Below, piece after piece: positions 23,901-34,365 of a DNA stretch of 64,000 nucleotides (positions are counted from its first letter, which is position 1; every line of letters starts with the position of its first letter). The stretch covers positions 12,366,001 to 12,430,000 of the forward strand of contig OW387133.1 in the NCBI GenBank assembly GCA_936440205.1, written 5' to 3'. The notes below the pieces were generated by a model, which saw only the letters and a program-made list of their open reading frames with translations, did not search any database and was not told where the DNA came from. The DNA is from Lepidonotus clava. Taxonomy: Eukaryota; Annelida; Polychaeta; Phyllodocida; Polynoidae. The position numbers were made by a program, and so were the translations under genes.

Positions 23901-26900
23901 CAGATCACAGACTACTGGTGCCGTATATATGAAAGGCAATCATTTATTTATTGACCGTACACGAGAAGTGTACCTCAAAAGACATAATTGTGGTATTAGT
24001 CATTATAGTAGAGAAAGAGATATGTTGTGTTTGCGATGCGCAATACGTTGGAGTTGCTAAAACGCCCTAATGTAACATTAAAATAAGCTTGTTATTCAAC
24101 TTTTGATGGGAGAAGGTCAGCTGTGTATCACAGATCGGACTTTTGTCATTAGGACTCACTTCATTTTCCATTTCTTAAAGTCTGTTCTGCCATGATAAAT
24201 TAGTTACACGAGCGGGTCACTAGTGGGTATAGACGTCATACTTTCTATTATAAAAGAATTCGGACACCGTAACAGAAATGACCCTGTTGGTTAGAGGGTG
24301 CACATCACAAAAAAGGTGGGTAACCTGACGACCACTAAATCTGCTCTGACATGGTAATACGACCTTTTCACAAGCAAAGCTGCTGATCAGTAATCCATTT
24401 TTTGCCCATCTCCCCTCGGCAAAGTCAATTTGAATGGCTGAGCACTGCGCAGTTTCCCGGAATAGTCATCAATTGGCGGAGAGCATTTCTACCGAGATGT
24501 CCCGGCGAATCTGGGTATAAAGGCAGAAGGGCCAGCCCTGCTCTCAGTGACTGGCCTCCGCCTGCCCCAACCCCCATAGTTCAGTATATATGACCTCCCC
24601 GCCTCTCTACCCGATCACTGATGGGGGAGACGGGTGGCCCGGGAGGCGGGATAGTGGTGAATGTATTAGGGGGCTGAAAGTGGCTGCCATAAATGAGGGC
24701 AATCTTGTCAGCGGCTGCTGGCAGGGGCCAGAGGTCGGGAATGGGAGACTGAATGCGGACTGACAGGCAAACTGGCCCCATGCGTACGGGTGCGTGACAG
24801 GGGCCGGACTACGGGGGCCTGGATGGGGGCAGTCACCGCGCCGGGCTCGTGGTGTAAGAACCAAAACAGTCCTTTGTGGTTCAGGACGCAGAATTAAACC
24901 AACTGATCAATTGTATAGATCCTGAATCGATGCTATTGTTTTTTGATTCCCGCTGAACAAGTTGGTGTTCCTTGAATCAGCAGTATGTTATTTATAAGAT
25001 ATCAAAAGTGTTGAATCAACACCAAGCCCAACGAAGAACTGTTGTTGACTTGATTTTATCATCCGGATATGTAAATCGGTGGAGAATTACTAGATTATTT
25101 ATATGACTAAGTGTTATTGGAATATTTACATAGAAATTGGAGATACGTCAATAGTGTCAAGACAACTGCATAATGTTATTTGTTCCTAAAAGTAAAACAA
25201 GGGAGGATATCCTTCTACCACATCATAAAACACCCAGGAAGTAAAAATAAGTGTAAGAAAATATCTGCCAACGCATGTAACTAGTGCCTGCAATCATAAT
25301 GCATGTCTCGCCCTCAATACGTTGCAGGATCACAAATGACGCGCGTGAGGATGAGATGGAACAGAATATCAGTGAGGTCAGTGGTATGGTTGGCAATCTG
25401 CGCAACATGGCCATTGACATGGGCAACGAGGTTTCATCTCAGAATCGGCAAATTGACCGCGTCAATCAGAAGGTAAGGTGCCGTCTCCTCCACTCCAACA
25501 TCCTCACGGCCACTTTTCTTGGCCTTTTAATTCTACTTACCTCAGCAAATTGCATAATAGAATCACTTAGTAGTTCTTTGACAATTCCATTCATCAAAGG
25601 CATGACACGTTTCTTAATTGTACATTGTAGTCGATTTAGTCGATATTCATTTTTACTTGTATTATTATGCTGAATCATGTGTATGGAAATTGCAACTGTA
25701 TATTTAAGAAAATAACATTTCTGAATATTTTCCGTATCATCATGTAAGTCTAAAAATCTCCATATTCATTGCGTCAATATTGGCTAAGCAAGGCATCAAA
25801 AAGGTCGTTAAGCAGGTCTCATAAAGCGTCTCGGCCCGGTGGTCAGGTAAGGTCGGTTCTGGTCAGTGAGGGCCGAGCTGACCATTATACATTCAGCGGG
25901 GCACGGTAGGGGCGGCAGTAAATCAGGTTCAAGAGGCCGTGCTTACCGTTACGACCTGCGCGCCGCCTACCGGCATTAGGCCCGCCTGCCGTCACACGGA
26001 GCCGCCCCACTAGATTCTAACCAAGTGTCATAGACACGTAAATTATGGGCTCCATTGACAGTTTTCATCGGTGTAATTCTACGTCTGGGTTATTCACCTT
26101 AATTCCAGCCCAACTCACCTTACTTTGCATTTGCCTACTTTGACTAGTACGATATTGTCACCCTATTTAGTATTATAGCAGCATTATCAGGTTTAATACT
26201 GTCTTTGGCTTCGGTGTAAGAGCCTATTGGTTGACTATTGGCAGGCTCCTGGATGGGGTGGTTACATTAATGACTCCCCATCTGCAGCCTCCTGTGCCTA
26301 CAGGAAGCCCAGGTGACCCGTCAAGATGGCTTCAGTCTCCTCCAGTGGGGAGAGACCCGCCTCTGATCAGGGCGGCGGTCCCTCCTGACCCTGGGGTGGG
26401 GCAGGGGCCCATGCCTTCACTGACAGCCCCTATTATCACTCACCCCGTCCTACCACCACCTCTAACCACGGGCTGACGGCGGGGGCGGAATGCGGGCCGT
26501 ATGAAGCCCAGAATAACCTCAGCTTACAGCCTTTCGTGAGGCTGACCATCGACGGACAGATTTATATAGATGACCGGGTGTAGATGGGATTTACCGTCTA
26601 GGCAGGTATTCCGGAATGAAGTCATGAATGTAAGGCATGGCCCTGTATATCTAGGTGGATGTGATATTGAACAGATTATAAGGTTAATATGGGTGGCGAG
26701 CGGTTGCTAATTTTGGAATGACAAATTGTAGCTTGTAAATTCGAGTATGAAGAAATATATCATAGTGTCATAGTTCATACTTTTACTTTTGGATTCTGTC
26801 TAATACAGACCTAGAATACCGATATCAACATAACTCGATGGCTGATACATTTTTCTGCTTTTTGTGATATAGCCTAGTTGGTACAAAATATACAGTGCAG

Positions 26901-29900
26901 AAAGCATAAGCAATCAATTTGCTTTAGGCCAATACTCTAGACCTAATGCATTATAAAGCAATGCCCCCGAGAATTGCATTCGGTGGCTACCAATGGTGAG
27001 TGGCTTTATTGCCTACCGGTCTGCCTCCACCTTGGTCTCCCTCTGATCCTTGGGGACAGAGAAGAAGTCCTGGCGGTCCTTACACAAAATAAGATTCCTC
27101 CATCATAATAACACAGCCGACCCAGTGGTAAATAGTGTGGGACCCTTTCCGAACCAGGAAGTATCAAGAGCCTTGGCCCGGGTCCCACCCCTGCACATTT
27201 ATCTTCAGATGTGTCTTTTCCTCCAAAGGCGGAGTGAGAACCAGGTCCTGGCGTGTTCCGTGTTGGCAGAGGTGGAGGCACTGCCCGCAGCATGCCGGTT
27301 CTGCAGCTGGAACATGAAAAGAGGGCAATTAGAAAAATTGCTCCTGGGATAAAACACCCAAAAACCACCATTACGTCTTTGGAGTTTCTTTGTGCTTTGG
27401 TTTAAGCGGTGCAGAGTTCAACTGTTTTGGCAATAAAACGCCTGCAGGTGTAAAAACGTAATGTTCTTGTATTTCACTGCAATCCGGGATTACAAAACAA
27501 ATGGGTTCCAAAGTCAAACGCGCTTCAGGAGGCATTGCACTTCAAATTGACAACTTTCCTATTCTTCGTGTCTTGGGTGTCTTGCCTAAACTGACTCTAA
27601 AATAAACCTTTTTGATAATCATAACACCTTAGAATACCTACCAGACGTATTAAAATAAGTTGAGACGTGGGAATTTGAAGCCCTTCGGGACATTAATTGC
27701 TTTAGGCTCATTCCCTGAACATGCAGAATATACCCTTTCCTGGGCGGGTTATGGACTCTGATTGCTGATTATCTCCCCACTGACTGTATAGCGGGGCCTG
27801 CGGCACTCATAGTGGTATAACTCCATGATGGATGCCACTGGTTCTCAAACCGATAGGGTGTGAAAGCCCCTCCAGTCAGACCACAGGCTAAAAACATCAT
27901 ATAAAAAGCAGTTCAATTTATTCTGATTGAGTTATGATATATTTCCTCATACTGGATCTGTATTCTGTGCTGACGCATTAATCCTCCTTAAGGACTTTGC
28001 CTAATTGTAATAAATCGAAGTGTGTAAGAGATAAAAAGAAGCAATATCCATACACTTGATTATTTTTCATACATTTCCTATATTAATGTTTGTTATTTGT
28101 TGTCAGTAATTGCAGTACTGTATGAACAGTTCCTTGTCAATAAAACTGCTGTGAAATTAATGACTAAAATTTATTCTTTACAGTTACAGTAAGACGGACA
28201 CGTTAAAGTGAAAACGTTTATTATGACAATATGTAGTTGAATGAAGTAAATTAATAATATTCCGTCAGTACTAATCCGAAGGTCATCATGATATAAAATA
28301 TTGTTAATTCCACCGCTTTCCAATATTTGCATTGATGCTTTATTCCATTTCTTTGTATTGATAGTCACGAATTTCATTCATTACATTAACTTTCTTTCAG
28401 TTTCCTGCATGCTAACTTGAAGGCTTGTGTAGATGCTGTCAATTTTGGATATGTGTAGTCATGACAGCTTTTTTTGATCTCTCACTCTTTTTTCCACTTT
28501 TTCCACCTCAATAACAATTCGCACCTGAGCGTGAAGCCGCCTTGCTGACCCGCCACCATGTTCTTCTCTCGTGTTCCAGGCTTTGTCCAACCAACAGCGG
28601 ATCCAAGAGGCTAACCGGAGAGCCACTAAGCTGCTCAAGGAGTAGGTCGGGAGCCGGTCCAGGACCGCGCTGCCCAGTAACATCTGTCTCTGCGGCCGAA
28701 GGAGACTGCGGTCTCAGAGCCGGCCGAGCAACCTACTACCAACAAGTACAACACCAACAACAACAACACACAGATATACCTTCTGTCTTCTTCTTGTTCC
28801 ATTTCCTAGTCGAGTTTTACACCTATCATATGAAGAGTTCTAGCAGTAGAGTACCTAGTAGACACCAAAGTACAACCACTTGCCCCCAGCCCCCTGTCCC
28901 CCTCCACCAACTCCTCCTTCTCCTTCTCCTCCTGCAGCCCTCTCTGCAGGAGTATAGCGCGTGTTCACCAGCGGCCCTGTCGCATCCAGTAGCCCTTAAG
29001 AATTCCAGGTGCACAAGAGTGTTCTTAGATACCAGGTCATCAGCCCTGGAGGAATCATGACATGACACGAGTCAGAAAACCAGAGTCACCAGCCGCCACT
29101 GCAATATTTGCCTTCCTCACTGACCAACACAGCACTGGGTAGATGTAGCTAGGTCTGCGCTGGTCAGGGTAGGAACCAATACTAGGCTGACCAACCCCAG
29201 ATAACCCTGATGAGAATCATGGGTTATGTGTAAGTTTGCCTGACAATACATAGCAGCCATTCATTCTGTGTCCCCCTTTTTAATCAAATTTTTATTCCTT
29301 ACACTTTTTGAAATCTTTCTCTTCAAGCATGATTCGGTAGCAAACCTGGCTCCATAATGCATGTGCTGTCAGGATGCCTGCTCTGCTACTGCATTATATG
29401 TTTACATTTTGATTTTCATTTCCTTATTCTTCAGACGGCGATAATCATTCCACGGGACATGATTTGCCCCTTCCATAGACTCTCTACAGACACGTTGATT
29501 TGGCCGCCCTCTTTTCCAGGTCTTCATCTGTCAGTGTTCTAAACTGACTGATTCAGTTCTTACTTGCATGATTGGGAGTGTGATCTGTGATAACTGTGCA
29601 CTGATTTTTGATGCTGAATACAATTCATTCTCACCGATAGCCCTTCTTTTCTTTAGCCAGTGCCCCCTAATTATTAAGTCGTCTACATTGCTTCAGTGCT
29701 GCCGGAGTGCAATGGACATGTTGCACTGCACAGTCTGTCGCCGTGAAGACGAGCAGTCTGTTTTTTGTAGTCATCTTCACCTTACAAGCTCTCAATGCCA
29801 TTGTAGTTGATGTTGTATTTGATGTTGTCCCTCTGTTATCTATGTTGTCCCTTTTGACTACCCCTCCCCTCCTCGTGGACTTCAGTCCAGTTATCAGTGA

Positions 29901-30000
29901 CTTTAATTTTGCTATGTGTTGTCGCATACAGGCGCTATCGCTGGATGACCGTGTGCAAAATGCAAACAAACGCACCAACAAGCTTCTCCGCAACTCCTAG
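17905..30000 (+). CDS. SNAP25: SNAP-25 (synaptosome-associated protein 25), 3' portion, with two alternative exon pairs
   Basis: Encodes the Qb/Qc t-SNARE that pairs with syntaxin and synaptobrevin to drive synaptic vesicle and secretory granule fusion at the plasma membrane. Exons: 17905-17953 or 18635-18683 (alternative, 49 nt), 20647-20764 (118 nt), 23566-23697 (132 nt), 25328-25472 (145 nt), then 28580-28645 or 29932-30000 (alternative ends). All junctions are AG/GT and all phases agree. The 49, 118 and 145 nt sizes match, as I recall them, the corresponding vertebrate SNAP25 exons. Visible parts: the second half of SNARE helix 1, the palmitoylation motif [11 protein letters not shown] (three Cys), the linker, and SNARE helix 2 with [25 protein letters not shown] and [11 protein letters not shown]. 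The visible part is about 169 residues; with the missing ~38 N-terminal residues the protein would be about 207, the usual length. The N-terminal exons were not found in the first 17.9 kb and probably lie upstream of the window. Confidence 0.97.
18635..18683 (+). CDS. SNAP25: SNAP-25 alternative exon 4b (duplicate of 4a)
   Basis: A 49-nt exon, 681 nt downstream of 4a, with a strong pyrimidine-rich acceptor ending CCAG and a GTAAAG donor. It encodes [16 protein letters not shown] plus the first base of Glu, in the same phase as 4a. Nine of 17 residues are identical to 4a, and several others are conservative (I/V, R/K, L/I, M/L). The zero-layer Gln and the heptad pattern are kept. Using both copies, or neither, shifts the frame (49 = 3n+1), so only mutually exclusive use gives a full protein. 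Expression is inferred, not seen. Confidence 0.9.
20647..20764 (+). CDS. SNAP25: SNAP-25 exon 5 (end of SNARE helix 1 and palmitoylated cysteine motif)
   Basis: A 118-nt exon between a TTATAG acceptor and a GTAAGT donor. It encodes [29 protein letters not shown] and [11 protein letters not shown]. The cysteines anchor SNAP-25 to the plasma membrane by palmitoylation; three are present, against four in vertebrates. This is the exon that vertebrates duplicate as 5a/5b; I see only one copy here. Confidence 0.97.
21722..21885. repeat. short imperfect tandem duplication in a SNAP-25 intron
   Basis: The blocks AGAGTGTTCCTACTCATTTGAG and AGAGTGTTCCTTCTCATTAAG are each followed by a related ...TGAGGCTTTT..GACTTTAGG stretch, about 110 bp apart. 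No coding role is seen. Confidence 0.5.
23566..23697 (+). CDS. SNAP25: SNAP-25 exon 6 (inter-helix linker)
   Basis: A 132-nt exon between a TTCAG acceptor and a GTCAGT donor. It encodes [20 protein letters not shown] followed by a linker that ends in SGGFVTR. The NFEK...W.K..DG pattern is typical of invertebrate SNAP-25. It joins in phase to exons 5 and 7. Confidence 0.96.
24390..27340. other. GC-rich intronic patches without genes
   Basis: Between and after SNAP-25 exons 6 and 7 there are GC-rich blocks (about 24390-24860, 25800-26010, 26270-26530, 27000-27300) in AT-rich intron. They resemble the patches upstream of 17.9 kb. They carry open frames on several strands at once, as high GC content alone produces, and I recognise no protein in them. 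Confidence 0.5.
25328..25472 (+). CDS. SNAP25: SNAP-25 exon 7 (second SNARE helix, main part)
   Basis: A 145-nt exon after a TTGCAG acceptor and before GTAAGG. It encodes [37 protein letters not shown] and [11 protein letters not shown], including the second zero-layer glutamine. It ends in phase 0, and both downstream terminal exons begin in phase 0. Confidence 0.97.
28580..28645 (+). CDS. SNAP25: SNAP-25 alternative terminal exon 8a
   Basis: It follows the acceptor GTGTTCCAG and encodes [19 protein letters not shown] then KE and a TAG stop (21 residues). It completes SNARE helix 2 and resembles the common animal ending (EANQRATKML in vertebrates). No AATAAA was found between this stop and exon 8b. 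A transcript ending here would need a variant poly(A) signal, or would read on through the 8b region. Confidence 0.93.
   Translation, partial: ALSNQQRIQEANRRATKLLKE
29932..30000 (+). CDS. SNAP25: SNAP-25 alternative terminal exon 8b
   Basis: It lies 1,286 nt after the 8a stop, behind a GTCGCATACAG acceptor preceded by a TTTAATTTTGC tract. It encodes [19 protein letters not shown] then RNS and a TAG stop (22 residues). It starts in the same phase as 8a with the same ALS, keeps the R.....AN.R..KLL heptad core, and is identical to 8a at about 11 of 21 positions. It is a paralogous, open version of the helix-2 C-terminus, so alternative last-exon splicing is the simplest reading. Confidence 0.9.
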   Translation, partial: ALSLDDRVQNANKRTNKLLRNS

Positions 30001-33000
30001 TTTGGCTCTAATCTTTTGGCGAAGGAGGATGCTTCAAGATGGCCGTCGCTTTGTCACGTGACCCACATCTGGCAAGTAAGGACTAGCCGATCACTGGTGT
30101 GACGTCAGCGAGATTTACATGTTATGTACATGGGATTTTTAGTTACCTTTGACTCTGGCTAGAGTAAAACAAATCTCTTTGTGTTAGCAATGTGAGAAGT
30201 TATTGTTCCACTTCTAGCGTTCCCCGTGCAATCGTCAGCTTTTTTAACTGAAGTCAAAGATATTCATCAAAATGTTGTTCTGTGCAATTGTCATCATAGA
30301 CAGATATAAAGATAAAACAGAGATGAGTACGCTTACAGGTGAAATCGTGTCCAGGTTCGTGTAGGAAATAATGATTATAAATTCTGTATTGCATGTACAT
30401 AGAAGCAATCCTGCAAAATATATTAGAGATAAGATGGTTCCAAATGAATACGACTTAAATGTAATTGTGAAAATTTACCGAAGCATAAGCGTTGTAACAG
30501 AGCTTCAAATAGAATTTGTATAGAAAATAATGATGAATGTACATAGAAAGAACAGACATTGAAAGCGTACTGGCCTCACCCAGTAACATTCATATAACGT
30601 TACACAACTGCTTGAATAGAGAAAAATCAACTTAATTTCTAAGGCTGACATTGTAGAAAGAAAAAGCAAATGCTAATCCAGAATTAGGAAATTAATGCCA
30701 AATTATTCGTATATCGTCTGTTATCAAGATGTTTAATAACCTATTCTCTTTTGCTGGAACAAAAGTCCTATACTTGTATTGTGCAGTAGTGTGACAGTGT
30801 TGTTATATGGAGTGAGGCCAGGATCTAGGTGTATAGACGTGTACAGTGACCTTTGCTGACCCTGCTTGTACAGACAATGAATGACGCAGCCTATAGATGG
30901 GAAGAGAAACAACATATTGGCACACAGAAATTGCACGTCTTCAGTTAGACATTCCCGATTTGGTTGCAACGAGCCAACAAAAAAACATGTTCCTTCCTAT
31001 CCCATATGGCGTTTAAAACACAACGCCCTTTTAACTCTAAAACCCACGTTGTTACACCTCATTCTATATAGTGCACCTACAGTGTAAGTGATATGTTATT
31101 AACCTGATGGAAACTATCAGTCAATACCAAACTTGGGAACCTACTGTGTTACCTTGGTTGGCTTATTATACACTGATATATTCATTTGTGAAATAATTAT
31201 TCATATTACCAGGATCGTTATATTCCTCTTTGTTGTTTCCGAATTACTGATAAGTAAACACAAAGAGGTGTTAGTTGATAAGGACTTAGTAAGGACACGA
31301 TTTGTACTTATTTCTGTGTTATCATCATATGAAATGAAAAGCACAAGAGGTCTATGGACTGGACTATCTTTGACGAATGCACCAGTGAACAGAAGCTTAC
31401 TTTGTCCCCCTACTATGTATATTTTATAATGTGCTTTGGGTCTCCTAGCGTGTAAGCGTGTCGATACGCGTGTACTAGGTGGCATCTGACCCGACGGCCT
31501 ACCTAGGTCACAATCTGTACTAGTCAACAGTAGGCCAGTCGTTGTGTGGCTGTCATCCTGTACACGCCCCGCCACCCACCTTGGACGCTTGGAGGACCAT
31601 GGGATGTTCTGTATATTAGTAGCAGGGGGAAGTTGGATACGTTCATGTTTTCTGATTGTAACTCACCTACCCCTCAAAAAAATCACTGGAAATAGAATTG
31701 CAGACAAAGTGGTGTTATGATTATTACCTACGTACTGAGTCATCAATTGTAACTTCATCATTCCATGTACAGTTAATGTTCCCATGTTGGTTTGATACCG
31801 AGATTATCCTTCACATGTAATACACTGTGCAGTGTTCCTCCTGCGAGTTACCCTGACAATTCTGCTCAGCCCCCCACCTCTCCATCCCACCGCCCCCCCG
31901 TCCCTTACCCCCCTGTCCATCCCCGTTCCTCATCTCTGTGCTCCCAGAGTCTGTAGCGTGTCGATAGTGAGTGAGTTGGTCCTGACGCTATGTCAAGGCT
32001 GCAGTTCCCCGCTAAGTGTCCGCGCTTCGTATCCAAGTGACTGGTCAGTGTTAAATATGTGACTAGGTCTGCGCCGCCGCTACTGCTGCCACCGCCCTGC
32101 TGCCACCTAGTGAGCAAACCGTTGACGGCTGGGTTTATGGTTTCCCTATGTTAATAATGGCAAACGTTTCAGTCACTGAATTCATTAAAGGAATGGAGTA
32201 TAGAAATGATTTTTTTAACGAAAAACAAAGTAGAAAATCATGGTTAGATGTGACTGTGTGGGAATCATAAACCCACCCCAGCCCTAGGTCTTGGCAGAGT
32301 GCGAAATGTGTGTAGAAAGAAAGCGAGAGAGAGAAAATACAGTGTAAGGTTTTGTGCAACGAAGGAGAGTTGCTAAGGACTGATTTATAGACGCTGTAGA
32401 CCATGTATAATCCTGAAGAATTTGGAGAAGACAGCAGTAGACTGCCTTGTGTTGGGTGTTGTTTCACATCTCTTTAATGATGATAATATTAATATATGCC
32501 TGTCAAACCGTCATTGATGCTAACCAACTGGCATTCAACTAGCCGTCACTACTAGTGAAACAGTTATTGACGCAGTTGTCTCTATCCCCATGTAAACAAA
32601 CGTAGTTACGCCCGTGTCGAGGGACTTGGTGTAAACCCTGGCTCAAAAAAGGGTCAGGACGAGCAAGAAATGATTCATTCCGATGTCTAAAGTTTTAATC
32701 CTAGTTCGTCGTCTTCTCAACTACAATCCTCCACGAAATTCAATCATTTATGTGTCCGTCGTCAGATTAATTCACCCACAGTTGTTAAAAGACATCTAGA
32801 CTTAATAAACCCCCCAACAACATGAACAAAATTGAAGACCAAGATGAATATTTATTATAGATTATGTACACTGCATGGACAGCAAATATTCCGTTCGATT
32901 ATCAGATGATTAAGAAAGTAAACCAACAGTAGTAGCCATACTGAAAAATGCGTTGTGACTCTTTATCTTGGTCGATGTTTTGTTTTCACGTCTGAGAAAA

Positions 33001-33415
33001 AAAATATTTTTGATGTCAATGGTGGTGTGTTTAAAAAATGTCAAACAAAAAGTATATTCAATCTAGATGGCGTTTATTATGATGATTATGAATTACGATA
33101 CACTAGGTACTGGATGCCTCCATACGGGGATCGGTGCAAAGTTATCTTGCCTGATTTTCCTGGTGTGGTTGAAGATGCCCCACTAGGGTTCTGACGTAGG
33201 TCTTGTGCGGCCTAATTTCGTGACCCTTTTTAAAGTAAGGCTGACTGTTACGATAAGCCGTTTATCCTGTTTGTAGTGGCCACATTGTTTCTACTCACGT
33301 CTTAGAGAGGTCCCCGGGTCTAGAATGACCCGCGGTCTCGTCTCACATTCATTCCATATATATGTGCTTGGCATAGTGGCAAATATTGCATCCATGCATT
33401 CTTGATTTAAATTTG

Positions 33416-33421
33416 AATAAA
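33416..33421 (+). terminator. candidate poly(A) signal for SNAP-25 (8b form)
   Basis: An AATAAA is followed 28-50 nt later by a GT/T-rich stretch (TGTTTGTGTTCTTTATTC), the usual layout of a cleavage site. It would give a 3' UTR of about 3.4 kb after exon 8b, long but plausible. An earlier AATAAA near 32803 lacks an equally clear GT-rich element. Confidence 0.35.
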
Positions 33422-33691
33422 GAAATGATGTATAGTCTGAACCGACACTGTTTGTGTTCTTTATTCTTGTAAATAATATCCATCAAAAGGGAAAATAATT
33501 TAAGGAAAATTATCTTTTAAGAGGTTTCCTACATCCTACATAGAGTTTTTAAAATATTTTTATGGCCGACAAGCCGGGAGAGTATTCTAGCAGACAGTAG
33601 CCCAGTAAGGGATGACGTGGGTATGCTAGTATAACTTATATGGGGGATCAACAAGGGATACTGAATTTTAGCTGATGCATGCAGTGTTTAT

Positions 33692-34365
33692 TCTCCGTCT
33701 TCGATGAGTGGATAACGTCGATAGTCCGATATATCGGAGTAATAGGTTGTCCCAAGTCTCATAGAGATCAGTGTTAAAAATGGGGGGGGACACATCGTGC
33801 TATTTCTGATAGGAAGAATCTGTTTGGAGATTGAAAGTCGTTCCATAGAAAATGCCTTGAGAGTGTACTAATTAGCATAAATAAGTCTGTGTTCGGAGAT
33901 TGACGAGATGATGTCATAATGATATTCTAAAAATAGAACGAAAGTAGGTCGGGAATACCCCTTTCCTCCACTGGGGGCGGCCATATTGAAAATCTGCTAG
34001 TTCCTCGGTCTCTCGCTAGGGGGATAACGTTGATAGTCCGATATATCGGAGTCTTAACTTGGCCCAAGTCCCATAGGAATCAGTGTTAAAAATTTGTCTC
34101 CGTCTTCGATGAGTGGATAACGTCGATAGTCCGATATATCGGAGTAATAGGTTGTCCCAACTCTCATAGAGATTAGTGTTAAAAATGGGGGGGGACACAT
34201 CGTGCTATTTCTGATAGGAAGGATCTGTTTGGAGATTGAAAGTCGTTCCATAGAAAATGCCTTGAGAGTAGACTAATTAACATAAATAAGTCTGTATGAG
34301 GAGAGTGACGAGATGACGTCATTTTGAAAATCTAAAAATAGAATTGGGGAAGCCCTTTTCGGCGA
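33692..34365. repeat. two and a half copies of a ~270-bp direct repeat with an internal palindrome
   Basis: A block at 33692-33965 recurs at 34097-34362, offset 405 bp, at high identity; both contain a run of G next to GGACACATCGTGC. A third, shorter copy of its first ~80 bp lies between them at 34018-34095. Each copy contains the perfect palindrome TCCGATATATCGGA. The similarity of the long copies suggests a fairly recent local duplication of an older repeat. Confidence 0.8.

Noticed and set aside
24280-24340. GTTGGTTAGAGGGTGCACATC resembling a tRNA fragment
   Set aside because: No cloverleaf, no acceptor stem and no B box at the right distance.
28542-29060. 172-codon frame overlapping SNAP-25 exon 8a in another frame
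   Set aside because: The real exon 8a reading frame is recognised; this one is low-complexity sequence from CT-rich and CAA-rich stretches.
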